Both the position numbers and the translations under genes were made by a program. Below, piece after piece: positions 1 through 8,517 of a stretch of DNA of 64,000 nucleotides; position 1 is the stretch's first letter; each line of letters begins with the position of its first letter. This DNA is from Paraburkholderia sediminicola. GTDB lineage: Bacteria; Pseudomonadota; Gammaproteobacteria; Burkholderiales; Burkholderiaceae. Below the pieces are notes generated by a model that saw nothing but the letters and a program-made list of their open reading frames with translations, made no database searches and was not told the origin of the DNA. The stretch spans positions 372,001 to 436,000 of the forward strand of contig NZ_CADIKC010000003.1 in assembly GCF_902859805.1 (NCBI RefSeq), in the 5' to 3' direction.

Positions 1-1891
1 CCGGCAGTTCGTGCGGGAACGAGCCCATGTCGCACGAACCCTGCACGTTGTTCTGCCCGCGCAGCGGGTTCACGCCGACGCCTTCGCGGCCGATGTTGCC
101 AGTCGCCATCGCCAGATTTGCGATGCCCATCACCATCGTCGAACCTTGCGCGTGTTCGGTGACGCCGAGGCCGTAATAGATCGCGGCATTGCCGCCGGTG
201 GCATAGATGCGGGCGGCTTCGCGGATGGATGCGGCGGGCACGCCCGTGAGTTCTTCGGTCGCTTCCGGCGCATTCTCTGGCAGGGCGACGAACGCACGCC
301 ATTGCTCGAACGCGCGCGTTTCGCAGCGCTCGGCGATGAAGGCTTCGTTCAGCAAGCCTTCGGTCACGATCACATGCGCGAGTGCATTGACCACGGCGAC
401 GTTGGTGCCCGGACGCAATTGCAAATGATGTGAAGCCTTGACGTGCGGCGTGTCGACGATATCGATGCGGCGCGGATCGACCACGATCAGCTTCGCGCCT
501 TCGCGGATACGGCGCTTCATGCGCGAGCCGAACACCGGGTGGCCGTCGGTCGGATTGGCGCCGATCACCATGATGACGTCGGCCTTGTCGACCGAGGCGA
601 AGGTCTGCGTGCCAGCCGATTCGCCCAGCGTGGTCTTCAGGCCATAGCCAGTCGGCGAATGGCAGACGCGCGCGCAGGTGTCGACGTTGTTGTTGCCGAA
701 CGCGGCGCGCACGAGTTTCTGTACGAGATACGTTTCTTCGTTCGTGCAGCGCGACGACGTAATGCCGCCGATCGAATCGCGGCCGTGCTTCGCCTGAATG
801 CGGCGGAATTCCGACGCCGCGTACGTGAGCGCTTCTTCCCAGCTGACTTCACGCCACGGATCCGTGATCTTCGCGCGGATCATCGGCTTGGTGATGCGGT
901 CCTTGTGCGTCGCGTAGCCCCAGGCGAAGCGGCCCTTCACACACGCGTGGCCTTCGTTGGCCTGGCCGTTCTTGTGCGGCACCATCCGCACGACCTGGTT
1001 GCCCTTCATCTCGGCCTTGAACGAGCAGCCGACGCCGCAATACGCGCACGTGGTGACCACCGAATGTTCGGACTGGCCGAGCATGATGACGGTTTTCTCC
1101 TGCAAGGTCGCAGTGGGGCATGCAGCGACGCATGCGCCGCACGACACGCATTCCGATTCCATGAACGGCTTGTTTTCGCTCGCGGCGACGCGCGATTCGA
1201 AACCGCGCCCGGCGATGGTCAGTGCGAACGTGCCCTGCGTTTCTTCGCACGCGCGTACGCAGCGATTGCAGACGATGCACTTCGACGGATCGTACGTGAA
1301 GTACGGATTCGATTCGTCCTTCTTGTCCTTCAGATGGTTCGCGCCATCGAAGCCGTAGCGCACTTCGCGCAGGCCGGTGACACCTGCCATGTCCTGCAAT
1401 TCGCAGTCGCCGTTGGCGGGGCAGGTCAGGCAGTCGAGCGGGTGATCGGAGATATACAACTCCATCACGTTACGGCGCAGCGATTGCAGACGATCGGTTT
1501 GCGTGCGGACCTTCATGCCGGCTTCGACAGGCGTCGTGCACGAAGCGGGATAGCCGCGTTTGCCTTCGATCTCGACGAGGCACAAACGGCACGAGCCGAA
1601 CGGTTCGAGCGAATCGGTCGCGCAGAGCTTGGGTACGTTGACGCCGGCTTCGACGGCGGCGCGCATCACGGACGTGCCGGCCGGAACCGTCACGGCCTGG
1701 CCGTCGATTTCCAGCGTGACGTCGACGTCGGCATGACGCGCGGGTGTGCCGTAGTCGGTGTCGTCAAAGAACGAACGGGGCGCACGTTGCGCTTGTGCCT
1801 GCGATTTGCACGCGCAATTACCGGAGCCGCAGCCGCCCCCAACGGGGACTTCCTTCGGGGCGCCGGCAGGGGAGTTGAGCACATCGGACAT
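1..1891 (-). CDS. fdsA: NAD-dependent formate dehydrogenase, alpha (catalytic) subunit, 3' end cut by window
   Basis: This is the molybdenum subunit of the soluble, NAD-reducing formate dehydrogenase, which oxidises formate to CO2. About 630 codons are visible; the reading frame runs off the window edge without a stop. The N terminus has a Cys-rich start, then a 2Fe-2S ferredoxin-like domain (motif CRLCLVEIEGK), a His/Cys cluster region (HPLDCLTC), two 4Fe-4S repeats (CIVCNRC and CVSCGAC) and the bis-MGD domain opening with CAYCGVGC. The Mo ligand is an ordinary cysteine (codon at 746-748, about residue 382, in SSRCTNEE), so this is not a selenoprotein. The start at 1891 lies 14 bases after the fdsB stop. 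It belongs to the fdsGBA operon; fdsC and fdsD are expected just outside the window. Confidence 0.95.
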   Translation of the reverse strand, partial: MSDVLNSPAGAPKEVPVGGGCGSGNCACKSQAQAQRAPRSFFDDTDYGTPARHADVDVTLEIDGQAVTVPAGTSVMRAAVEAGVNVPKLCATDSLEPFGSCRLCLVEIEGKRGYPASCTTPVEAGMKVRTQTDRLQSLRRNVMELYISDHPLDCLTCPANGDCELQDMAGVTGLREVRYGFDGANHLKDKKDESNPYFTYDPSKCIVCNRCVRACEETQGTFALTIAGRGFESRVAASENKPFMESECVSCGACVAACPTATLQEKTVIMLGQSEHSVVTTCAYCGVGCSFKAEMKGNQVVRMVPHKNGQANEGHACVKGRFAWGYATHKDRITKPMIRAKITDPWREVSWEEALTYAASEFRRIQAKHGRDSIGGITSSRCTNEETYLVQKLVRAAFGNNNVDTCARVCHSPTGYGLKTTLGESAGTQTFASVDKADVIMVIGANPTDGHPVFGSRMKRRIREGAKLIVVDPRRIDIVDTPHVKASHHLQLRPGTNVAVVNALAHVIVTEGLLNEAFIAERCETRAFEQWRAFVALPENAPEATEELTGVPAASIREAARIYATGGNAAIYYGLGVTEHAQGSTMVMGIANLAMATGNIGREGVGVNPLRGQNNVQGSCDMGSFPHELP

Positions 1892-1905
1892 GTGAAGCTC
1901 CTGGG

Positions 1906-3477
1906 TCAGGCCGCAGCCGCTTTGGGCGCGAGGTCGTGTACGTTGTCGAGACCGAAGTCTTCGGGGAAATGGTCGAGCGCGGACAACACCGGGAACGGCG
2001 TCATGCCGCCCATCGCGCAGAGCGAACCGGATACCATCGTGTCGCACAGATCGCGCAACAACTGCACTTGCCGCGTGGACGTATCGCCATTGCGGATCCG
2101 TCCGATCACTTCGACGCCGCGCGTCGAGCCGATCCGGCACGGCGTGCATTTGCCGCACGATTCCAGCGCGCAGAAGTGCATCGCGTACTGCGCGAGTTCG
2201 GCGAGATTCGACGTGTCGTCATGCACGACGATGCCGCCGTGGCCGACCACTGCGCCGACGGCCGCGTACGCTTCGTAGTCCATGGGGATGTCCCACTGGC
2301 TTTCCGGCAGATAAGTGCCGAGCGGGCCGCCGACCTGCACGGCGCGCGCCGGGCGTCCGCTTGCCGTGCCGCCGCCATAGTCATAGAGCAATTCGCGCAG
2401 CGTGACGCCGAATGCGAGCTCGACCAGACCGCCTTGCTTCACATTGCCGGCGAGCTGGAAGGGCAGCGTGCCGCGCGAGCGGCCCATGCCGAAGTCTTTG
2501 TAGAAAGCAGCGCCGCGCGCGAAGATGATCGGCACCGTTGCGAGCGTGATCACGTTGTTGATCACCGTCGGCTGGCCGTAAAGGCCGACTAGCGCCGGCA
2601 CCGGCGGCTTCGCGCGCACGATGCCGCGTTTGCCTTCGAGCGATTCCAGCAGCGCGGTTTCCTCACCGCAGACATAAGCGCCTGCGCCTTTCGCCACGAA
2701 CAGTTCGAAGCGATGCGCCGCCGAGCCGAGCACGCTGTCGCCGAGCCAACCGGCGGCGCGCGCTTTGGCGATCGCGGCTTCGAGCGTCGCGATCGAGTGC
2801 GGATATTCGCTGCGTACGTAGATATAGCCGACTGTCGCACCCGTCACGACGCCCGCGATGATCATCCCTTCGATCAGCACGTACGGGTCGCTTTCCATCA
2901 CGAGGCGGTCGGAGAAGGTACCGGAGTCGCCTTCGTCCGCATTGCAGACGATGTACTTCTGCGCCGCTTTGGCACCGCGCACCGTGCGCCATTTGATGCC
3001 GGCGGGGAAGGCTGCGCCGCCGCGGCCGCGCAGGCCGGATTCAATCAGCGCTTCGCAGGCGGCGTCGCCGTCGGTTTGCAGGGCTTGCCTGAGACCTTCG
3101 AGGCCGCCGTGGGCGACGTAATCGTCGACGGAAAGCGGATCGGTAATACCGATGCGCGCGAAGGTCAGGCGTTGCTGCTTCTTCAGATACGGGATGTCGT
3201 CGACCACACCGACACGGCGGGCATGCTCGCCACCTTCGATGAAGCCGGCGTCGAACAGCGCGGCCACGTCGCTTTCTTCGACGTTCGCATAGCCGATGCG
3301 GCCTTCAGCCGTCGCCACTTCGACGAGCGGTTCAAGCCACAACAAACCGCGCGAACCGTTGCGAACCAGTTCGATTGCAATGCCGCGGCGTGCGGCTTCC
3401 GATTCGATCGCCTGAGCCAGTGCATCGGCGCCGAGTGCGAGTGCCGACGAATCGCAGGGTACGTATATGCGCGTCAT
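1906..3477 (-). CDS. fdsB: NAD-dependent formate dehydrogenase, beta subunit (NuoF-like)
   Basis: The 523-residue flavoprotein subunit carries FMN, a 4Fe-4S cluster and the NAD site, and passes electrons from the FdsA clusters to NAD+. Visible motifs are the NuoF glycine-rich stretch GRGGAAFPAG, the nucleotide-binding GAGAYVCGEETALLES, and the cluster motif ESCGKCTPCRIG near the C terminus. The first ~110 residues resemble a NuoE-type thioredoxin-like extension, as is usual for FdsB. I placed the start at MTRIYVPC (3477), not at the longer upstream frame, because its ATG overlaps the fdsG stop as ATGA, which implies translational coupling. Length fits the family. Confidence 0.95.
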   Translation of the reverse strand: MTRIYVPCDSSALALGADALAQAIESEAARRGIAIELVRNGSRGLLWLEPLVEVATAEGRIGYANVEESDVAALFDAGFIEGGEHARRVGVVDDIPYLKKQQRLTFARIGITDPLSVDDYVAHGGLEGLRQALQTDGDAACEALIESGLRGRGGAAFPAGIKWRTVRGAKAAQKYIVCNADEGDSGTFSDRLVMESDPYVLIEGMIIAGVVTGATVGYIYVRSEYPHSIATLEAAIAKARAAGWLGDSVLGSAAHRFELFVAKGAGAYVCGEETALLESLEGKRGIVRAKPPVPALVGLYGQPTVINNVITLATVPIIFARGAAFYKDFGMGRSRGTLPFQLAGNVKQGGLVELAFGVTLRELLYDYGGGTASGRPARAVQVGGPLGTYLPESQWDIPMDYEAYAAVGAVVGHGGIVVHDDTSNLAELAQYAMHFCALESCGKCTPCRIGSTRGVEVIGRIRNGDTSTRQVQLLRDLCDTMVSGSLCAMGGMTPFPVLSALDHFPEDFGLDNVHDLAPKAAAA

Positions 3478-3959
3478 GCTGTGACCTCCACGCATTTGCT
3501 GGCGGCGGCGAAGAGCGCGTCGAATTTTTGCGGTGTCACTTTCGCGTGCAGCGTGCCGTTGACCATCATCGCCGGCGACAGTGCGCATTGGCCGAGGCAG
3601 TACACCGATTCCAGTTCGACCGTCTCACCATGCCGATGCTCCGCATCAAAACGGCAACCGGTGTGCGCCTCGATATGCTGCGCGAGCGCTTCGGTGCCCA
3701 TGCTGCGGCATGCTTCCGCGCGGCACAGTTGCACCGTGACGGGCGCCGCGGGCTGCGTGCGGAAATGGTGGTAGTAGGTTATGACGCCATGCACTTCCGC
3801 GCGCGACAGGTTCATGGCACGCGCGAGAGGCGCAACCGTGTCGGGCGGCACGTAGCCGAGTTCGTCCTGAATGGCGTGCAGTACCGCTAGCAGCGACCTG
3901 CCCGGTTGCGCGTGACGCTGCACCAACTGCTCCGGCGCGACGGCGATGGAATCGTCCAA
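3474..3959 (-). CDS. fdsG: NAD-dependent formate dehydrogenase, gamma subunit (NuoE-like)
   Basis: The 161-residue 2Fe-2S subunit is related to NuoE of complex I. The first half is the helical NuoE-type domain (LHAIQDELGYVP). The thioredoxin-like second half holds the cluster cysteines in LCRAEACRSMG and VYCLGQCALSP, matching the family pattern C-x4/5-C ... C-x3-C. It is the first gene of the minus-strand fds operon and overlaps fdsB by four bases. The 134-base region to the divergent regulator at 4094 should hold both promoters. Confidence 0.93.
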   Translation of the reverse strand: MDDSIAVAPEQLVQRHAQPGRSLLAVLHAIQDELGYVPPDTVAPLARAMNLSRAEVHGVITYYHHFRTQPAAPVTVQLCRAEACRSMGTEALAQHIEAHTGCRFDAEHRHGETVELESVYCLGQCALSPAMMVNGTLHAKVTPQKFDALFAAASKCVEVTA

Positions 3960-4093
3960 GTGGGGGCTCCTCCAAAGTCATATATGCACTTGTTATTCAT
4001 AATGCGTGCACTTATGCTTCGTATATTCGATATGGGATAGCCGAACAATAGGCGGGTGATACGCCTCGTGCAATAGGAAAGAGTTGAGCATAT
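3960..4093. promoter_or_regulatory. divergent promoter region, fdsG / fds regulator
   Basis: This 134-base gap lies between the divergent fds operon and its probable regulator gene. It is clearly more AT-rich than its surroundings, with several TATA-like tracts (for example CATATATG near 3979 and GTATATTCGATATGG near 4021), and would suit a ModE/LysR-class binding site. I could not assign an operator or -35/-10 elements with confidence. Confidence 0.45.
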
Positions 4094-5173
4094 ATGATCA
4101 GGATCGAGTGCCAGGCGCAGCTGGTTGTGAAGGGCCCGGATGGCCGTGAGGCAAGCCTGTCGGACGTCGTGCCGCTGCTCGCGTTGGTGGACGAGTCCGG
4201 CAGCATCGCGCAGGCGGCGACGCTTAAGGGTTTGTCCTACCGTCACGCGTGGGGTTTGTTGCGCAGCATCGAGGAGCGTTTGGGTGGCCCGTTGATCGCG
4301 AAGGAACGTGGGCGCGGCTCGGTGTTGTCCGAACTCGGTCAGGCCGTACTGCGCGCGCAGCGTCTGTGCGGTGAGCGGCTCGACGGCAACATGCAGGCGC
4401 TCGCGAGCGAAGTCGCCAGCGAATTGAACCGCTGGCTCGCGCCGGCCGCCGACGACGTCCGGATCTACGCGTCGCACGGTTACGCCGTGGCGGCGCTGGT
4501 GACGGCATTGGTCGCGAACGACTTGCCGGTCGATATCAAATACCGCGACAGCGCAGACGCGGTCAGCGCGCTCGCTCGTGGCGAATGTGATCTGGCCGGC
4601 TTTCACTTGCCGCTAGGCGAGTTTCGCGCGGCCTGTGCGGATACCTATCGACGTTGGCTCGATCCGCAGCGTCACGTGCTCGTGCATCTGACGAAGCGCA
4701 AGCAGGGGCTCTTTCTCGGCAAGGGGAATCCAAAGGGAATCGGCGGCCTGAGTGATCTTGCGCGCGACGACATTCGCTTCGTCAATCGTCAGCCTGGTTC
4801 CGGTACGCGCATGCTGCTCGATCTCGCGCTACGAAAAGTCGGGGTCGATCCGGATCGGGTCAATGGTTATGCATCGGCGGAACTCACGCACTCGGCGATC
4901 GCGGCATTCGTGGCAAGCGGCATGGCGGATGTGGGTTTCGGCGTCGAGCCGGCGGCGCATCACTTCGGGCTCGACTTCATTCCGATCGTCGATGAAGACT
5001 ATTACTTCGCCTGCGACCGCGCCCGGCTGGAGCGCGCGCCGCTCGCAACGGTGATCGGTTTGCTGCGCGGCGCGGCGTTTCGGCATAGCGTTGAACAGCT
5101 CGAAGGCTACGATCCACGCGACTGCGGCAAGCTTCTCGATCTCGATGCGGGGCTTGGTCCTGATGCGTCGTAA
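4094..5173 (+). CDS. one-component regulator: ModE-like HTH fused to periplasmic-binding-protein-like domain (probable fds regulator)
   Basis: This 359-residue protein begins with a ModE/LysR-type winged helix (about residues 1-100; LVDESGSIAQAA, SYRHAWGLLRSIE, LGGPLIAKERGRGS). That is followed by a substrate-binding-protein-like domain (about 115-350; FHLPLGEF, FVNRQPGSGTR, GVEPAAHHFGLDFIP) of the kind found in molybdate-binding and related sensors. It lacks the TOBE domains of classical ModE. Divergence from fdsGBA suggests that it controls the formate dehydrogenase in response to a small oxyanion, such as formate or molybdate. The ligand is inference. The start ATG at 4094 is preceded by GAGCATAT, a weak ribosome binding site. 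Confidence 0.8.
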   Translation: MIRIECQAQLVVKGPDGREASLSDVVPLLALVDESGSIAQAATLKGLSYRHAWGLLRSIEERLGGPLIAKERGRGSVLSELGQAVLRAQRLCGERLDGNMQALASEVASELNRWLAPAADDVRIYASHGYAVAALVTALVANDLPVDIKYRDSADAVSALARGECDLAGFHLPLGEFRAACADTYRRWLDPQRHVLVHLTKRKQGLFLGKGNPKGIGGLSDLARDDIRFVNRQPGSGTRMLLDLALRKVGVDPDRVNGYASAELTHSAIAAFVASGMADVGFGVEPAAHHFGLDFIPIVDEDYYFACDRARLERAPLATVIGLLRGAAFRHSVEQLEGYDPRDCGKLLDLDAGLGPDAS

Positions 5174-5282
5174 GCGACTGTAAACAAATTGGCGCCATCG
5201 CCGCTGCGAGGGGCGTTTGTTTGGGATAATCTCTATCCTTCCGCTTACGCCTTAACCGCGCGCTACGCCGCGCTGAACCGAT

Positions 5283-5549
5283 ATGAAAGTTCTTCTTCAC
5301 GCATGTGCTGCGGCAGCGACGGCCGGGGTGCTTCTCGCCACCGCTTCGGTTGCTTTCGCCCAGAATTCGCCGGGTGTGCCGGGCGGTATCCTGCAAGATC
5401 AGTTCCGTCTTGCCGAGCATCCGCAGATGCCGTTTGCGGCGTCCGCGCCCTCGGACAAATACCAGTCCAACAAAAAATCAGCCATGCGCAAGCGTGGCGA
5501 CAACGGCGATCCGAACGGGTGTAATTTGCAGTGTCCTAAAGACGAATAA
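5283..5549 (+). CDS. small secreted protein of unknown function
   Basis: The 88-residue protein has a clear Sec signal peptide (MKVLLHACAAAATAGVLLA, cleavage expected after SVAFA near residue 26). The mature part is short, polar and rich in Pro, Gln, Lys and Asp, with two cysteines near the end (GCNLQC). I do not recognise a domain. The gene stands alone and is followed at once by a strong hairpin terminator, which supports a real transcript. The two close cysteines could form a disulfide in the periplasm. Confidence 0.65.
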   Translation: MKVLLHACAAAATAGVLLATASVAFAQNSPGVPGGILQDQFRLAEHPQMPFAASAPSDKYQSNKKSAMRKRGDNGDPNGCNLQCPKDE

Positions 5550-5583
5550 GCGCTTTCGTGTTCCGCTTTTTGAGTGTGTTCAA

Positions 5584-5609
5584 AACGCCGGCATGTTGCC
5601 GGCGTTTTT
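5584..5609 (+). terminator. intrinsic terminator after the small secreted protein gene
   Basis: A perfect 10-bp stem (AACGCCGGCA / TGCCGGCGTT) with loop TGT is followed by TTT. It sits 35 bases after the stop at 5549. Confidence 0.85.
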
Positions 5610-5666
5610 CGTTTTAGTGATTTTATAGAGTCTCTCGGTTCTGGCCCCTCGTTCAGCGACGAGCGC

Positions 5667-6035
5667 TTATGGCTTTGCCGTGTGCCACATGTCCTTGAAG
5701 CCGTCCCCCTTCATGTCGCCCGCTTGCTTGTCGGCCGCGTAGCGATACAGCGGATGGCCTTTATACGCCCATTGCTGTTTGCCATCGGCGGACGGAATCA
5801 CGGTCCAGTCGCCTGAGGGCTTGTCCGACGCGCTCGCCATGGCCGCCGGCCAGTTGCTCATACAGCCGCCGGTACAGGCGCTCATGCCGGGCGTGGTGTC
5901 TTTGTCGAAGGTATAGAGCGTCATACCGTCCGCGGTAACGAAGCGGCCGTCGACGATTTTCGGGGCTTCAGCAAAAGCAGTTTGTTGCAGTGCGAGGAGA
6001 GTCAGCGTGGAGAGGCATAAGAGAGTCTTGCGCAT
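5667..6035 (-). CDS. COG4315-family secreted protein (Yx(F/W/Y)xxD-type repeats)
   Basis: The 122-residue exported protein has a signal peptide (MRKTLLCLSTLTLLALQQTA, cleavage after AFA). Two family motifs are visible: LYTFDKDTTPGMSACTGGC with its CxxxC, and PLYRYAADKQAGD. The family is widespread in proteobacteria, often near oxidative-stress or ECF-sigma genes; its biochemical role is not established. I chose 6035 over a longer frame because it gives a normal signal peptide and has AGGAG nine bases upstream. An unusual inverted repeat lies about 60 bases before the start and may be its promoter. Confidence 0.85.
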   Translation of the reverse strand: MRKTLLCLSTLTLLALQQTAFAEAPKIVDGRFVTADGMTLYTFDKDTTPGMSACTGGCMSNWPAAMASASDKPSGDWTVIPSADGKQQWAYKGHPLYRYAADKQAGDMKGDGFKDMWHTAKP

Positions 6036-6095
6036 GATGTCGGCTCCTGATTTTGGTGTTGGTCTCGCGCGGAACGCGGTGTGCGGTCGCGCGTG

Positions 6096-6129
6096 GGGAA
6101 TAAACGATTGGACGAATGCGTTTATTCCC
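6096..6129. promoter_or_regulatory. perfect inverted repeat, possible symmetric ECF-type promoter or operator
   Basis: Arms GGGAATAAACG (6096-6106) and CGTTTATTCCC (6119-6129) are separated by 12 bases. Read on either strand, GGAATA and CGTTTA are 16 bases apart, which resembles an extracytoplasmic-function sigma promoter. It lies upstream of the COG4315 gene. The assignment is inference. Confidence 0.5.
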
Positions 6130-6176
6130 TTGGCCTCACGCGGCTTTCTTCGACACCCGCCATCCCCGCCAGCAAA

Positions 6177-6201
6177 AAGGCCCGCTCGATGAGCGGGCCT
6201 T
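6177..6201 (-). terminator. hairpin terminator downstream of ssrA (second)
   Basis: An 11-bp stem (AAGGCCCGCTC / GAGCGGGCCTT) with loop GAT is flanked by A and T runs, so it could work on both strands. It may back up the ssrA terminator. Confidence 0.7.
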
Positions 6202-6224
6202 CTGTTTTTATAGGTAGCCAACAA

Positions 6225-6258
6225 AAAACCCGCAAGCAGCAGGCCGCTTACGGGTTTT
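6225..6258 (-). terminator. intrinsic terminator of ssrA
   Basis: On the minus strand AAAACCCG...CGGGTTTT forms an 8-bp outer stem with an inner AAGC/GCTT pairing, and is followed by more T residues. It begins 37 bases after the tmRNA 3' end. Confidence 0.75.
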
Positions 6259-6294
6259 GAGTGAGTCTTGATGGTGCAGCCTGAAACAATGTTC

Positions 6295-6664
6295 TGGTGG
6301 AGGCGGCGGGAATCGAACCCGCGTCCAGAAGCACTCTACGACTAGTTCTACATACTTAGTTCTGTCATTTGATTTAACCACCACGACGCGGACGAACACG
6401 CTGCGTGACGGCGATTCACTAGATTTTCGACCTTGGCGTCGTGACGCCGCCAAGACTTAACTGACGTATATGACCTCTGTCGGTATTGCTACCGGTCTTG
6501 CGACTCTAGCCCGTCAGTGAACTAGGCAGAGGACGGCGGCCCTTAGGCTGCCAGTGCGAACGTTTCGTCGTTTGCAGTTACGTTTTTCCCATTGATTAAC
6601 GAGGTGACGGGTCCTCGGTATGCCCTAGCCGCTTCGCAACCCCTGTCGAAACCAGGTCGCCCCC
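6295..6664 (-). ncRNA. ssrA: transfer-messenger RNA (tmRNA)
   Basis: This is the trans-translation RNA that rescues stalled ribosomes together with SmpB. The 5' end GGGGGCGACCUGG (from 6664) pairs with the 3' end CCGCCUCC, followed by an encoded ACCA ending at 6295, forming the tRNA-like acceptor stem. The T-arm sequence GGUUCGAUUCCCGCC (TTCGATTCC motif) is present. The tag reading frame (resume codon GCA at 6573-6575, stop TAA at 6543-6545) encodes ANDETFALAA, a normal betaproteobacterial-type degradation tag. About 370 nt, one-piece type. Confidence 0.97.
6543..6575 (-). other. tmRNA tag-peptide reading frame (ANDETFALAA)
   Basis: Ten codons plus a stop sit inside ssrA. The LAA ending is the usual ClpXP/ClpAP recognition end. 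It is not an independent gene. Confidence 0.93.
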
Positions 6665-6851
6665 GCGGTTCGTTGCCCAAAATGTCTGAGCCAGACGGAG
6701 ATTTTACAATAGTTTGACGGCCACGTCCTGGCTGATTGGCTTGTTGCCTGGCCGTGCCGGTGGGTTGTCGATGCATAGCGGCAAGACGCCGCTATGCATT
6801 GCGTGTGGCGTGTCTGCGGTGTTCGCTATTTGCGTTCATCCGCGCCGTGGT

Positions 6852-7565
6852 TCAGCCGATGTCGCGCAGGAGCTTCTGCAATTCCGCGGGCGAGTGCACG
6901 ACATGCTGCGCGTGCCATTGCGTCGGCGGAATGTCGTTGCCGCAGTAACCGTAGGCGGCCGCGATGGTCTTCATGCCGGCCGCGAAACCCGCCTGCACGT
7001 CGCGCAGGTCGTCGCCGACGTAGACGATGCGCTCCGGCACCACATCCAGCTCACGCGCGGCGTGCAACAGCGGCGCGGGGTGCGGCTTCGAATGCGGAGT
7101 CGTGTCGCCGCTCACCACGCAGCCGGCGCGCTCTTCGAGGCCGAGTTGCGCGATCAGCGGCTCGGTGAGCCTGGCCACCTTGTTCGTCACGATGCCCCAG
7201 CGCACGCCCCGTGCGTCGAGATCGTCGAGCAATTCGGGGATGCCGGGAAACAGCGTGGTCTCGATGCACAAGTCCGCTTCGTAGTTGGCGAGAAACTCCT
7301 CACGCATCGACGCGAACTCGTGATCTTCAGGGCCGATTCCGAAAGCCCCGCCGATCAGCCCGCGTGCGCCAGCCGACGCGAGCGGCCGCAGGTTTTCGAG
7401 CGGCACCATCTCGAGGCTGCGATCGTGGCGCATCTTGTTGACGGCGGCCGCCAGATCGGGGGCGGTGTCGGCCAGCGTTCCGTCGAGGTCGAACAGAACA
7501 GCCTGGCAAAGACCGAGCGCGTCGTCGTTATCTTCGCGTTGGGGCAGGGGCGTGGGATCGCTCAT
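6852..7565 (-). CDS. gph: phosphoglycolate phosphatase (HAD superfamily)
   Basis: The 237-residue HAD hydrolase dephosphorylates 2-phosphoglycolate, a product of DNA 3'-end repair and of oxygenase side reactions. Motif I is FDLDGTLADT (Asp26 nucleophile, Asp28 acid/base). The cap domain follows, then motif II (GIVTNK), the lysine of motif III (SKPHPAPLL) and motif IV (VYVGDDLRDVQAG). It lies 33 bases downstream of ubiG in the order ompA-ubiG-gph, common in this group. Assignment within HAD phosphatases rests on context and length. Confidence 0.88.
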   Translation of the reverse strand: MSDPTPLPQREDNDDALGLCQAVLFDLDGTLADTAPDLAAAVNKMRHDRSLEMVPLENLRPLASAGARGLIGGAFGIGPEDHEFASMREEFLANYEADLCIETTLFPGIPELLDDLDARGVRWGIVTNKVARLTEPLIAQLGLEERAGCVVSGDTTPHSKPHPAPLLHAARELDVVPERIVYVGDDLRDVQAGFAAGMKTIAAAYGYCGNDIPPTQWHAQHVVHSPAELQKLLRDIG

Positions 7566-7598
7566 TGATTGGATTGAGTCCAGGCAGGTCGGGGCGGA

Positions 7599-8297
7599 TC
7601 AGACGTCGCGACGGCAGGCGAGCATGTAGTTCACGCTCGTGTCGGCGGACAGCGTGAAATGCTTGCTAAGCGGGTTATAAACGATACCTTTGATGTCGGC
7701 CGTACGCAGATCGGAGGCGCGTACAAAGCTTGCCAATTCCGACGGGCGAATGAAGCGCGCGTAGTCGTGCGTACCTTTAGGCAGCATCCGCGCGATGTAT
7801 TCGGCGCCGATCACTGCAAACAGATACGACTTCACATTGCGGTTCAGCGTGGAGAAAAACACCCAGCCGCCCGGTTTCACGAGCGTTTTGCATGCTTCGA
7901 CAATGGCGGCCGGTTGGGGCACGTGTTCGAGCATTTCCATGCAGGTAACGACGTCGTAAGTGCCCGGTTCGCGGGCGGCGAGTGCTTCGGCGGCGATTTC
8001 TTCGTAACTGACGGTTACACCACTTTCAAGGCTGTGAAGATCCGCCACGCCGAGCGCCTGGCTCGACAGGTCGATTCCCTTCACATGCGCTCCCAATCCC
8101 GCCATCGACTCCGACAGAATGCCGCCGCCGCAGCCGATATCCAACACGGTTTTGCCGGCGAGATGCGCGTGGGCGTCGATCCAGCTCAGGCGAATCGGGT
8201 TGAGTTCATGCAGCGGTTTGAATTCGGCATTCGGGTCCCACCAACGATGCGCGAGGTCGCTAAATTTCTGCAGTTCGTGGGGATCGGCGTTGGTCAT
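7599..8297 (-). CDS. ubiG: ubiquinone biosynthesis O-methyltransferase
   Basis: The 232-residue class I SAM methyltransferase carries out both O-methylation steps of ubiquinone synthesis. The typical UbiG N terminus ([15 protein letters not shown]) is followed by SAM motif [14 protein letters not shown] (residues 51-63), post-I acidic GIDLS and motif [14 protein letters not shown]. The C terminus contains the membrane-associating insert ([17 protein letters not shown]) seen in UbiG. It runs co-directionally with ompA and gph. Confidence 0.95.
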   Translation of the reverse strand: MTNADPHELQKFSDLAHRWWDPNAEFKPLHELNPIRLSWIDAHAHLAGKTVLDIGCGGGILSESMAGLGAHVKGIDLSSQALGVADLHSLESGVTVSYEEIAAEALAAREPGTYDVVTCMEMLEHVPQPAAIVEACKTLVKPGGWVFFSTLNRNVKSYLFAVIGAEYIARMLPKGTHDYARFIRPSELASFVRASDLRTADIKGIVYNPLSKHFTLSADTSVNYMLACRRDV

Positions 8298-8468
8298 AGC
8301 GGAAGCTGCCTCGATGAGAGCGTTGAGCGGGCGCTCGAGGATAAACCCTGAGTATATAGGCCGGGCGACGGGGCGGCAAAATGCCGCGCGGTGGCTGGCG
8401 CGTGCTGTTCCGGTAGATCAGGCGTGCGCTCGGAGGAGAAGGCGAGCGCGCGCCCGCAACTGCGGCAT

Positions 8469-8496
8469 AAAAAAAGCCCCGCCGAAGCGGGGCTTT
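8469..8496 (-). terminator. intrinsic terminator after ompA
   Basis: A perfect 10-bp stem (AAAGCCCCGC / GCGGGGCTTT) with a four-base loop is followed on the minus strand by a T7 run. It sits 22 bases beyond the ompA stop, so ubiG needs its own promoter in 8298-8468 or read-through. Confidence 0.88.
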
Positions 8497-8517
8497 GATA
8501 CTGCGGTAACTTGGAGC

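Noticed and set aside
746..748. Possible selenocysteine codon in the formate dehydrogenase
   Set aside because: The codon is TGC (Cys), not TGA, and no SECIS-like need arises.
443..2278. A 611-codon open frame on the plus strand across the fdsA/fdsB region
   Set aside because: It is antisense to fdsA and fdsB, Arg/Ala/His-rich and without domain motifs, as expected for mirrored frames in GC-rich coding DNA.
6543..6776. A 77-codon frame ending in ANDETFALAA
   Set aside because: Only the last ten codons are translated, as the tmRNA tag. The upstream part is structural RNA and promoter.
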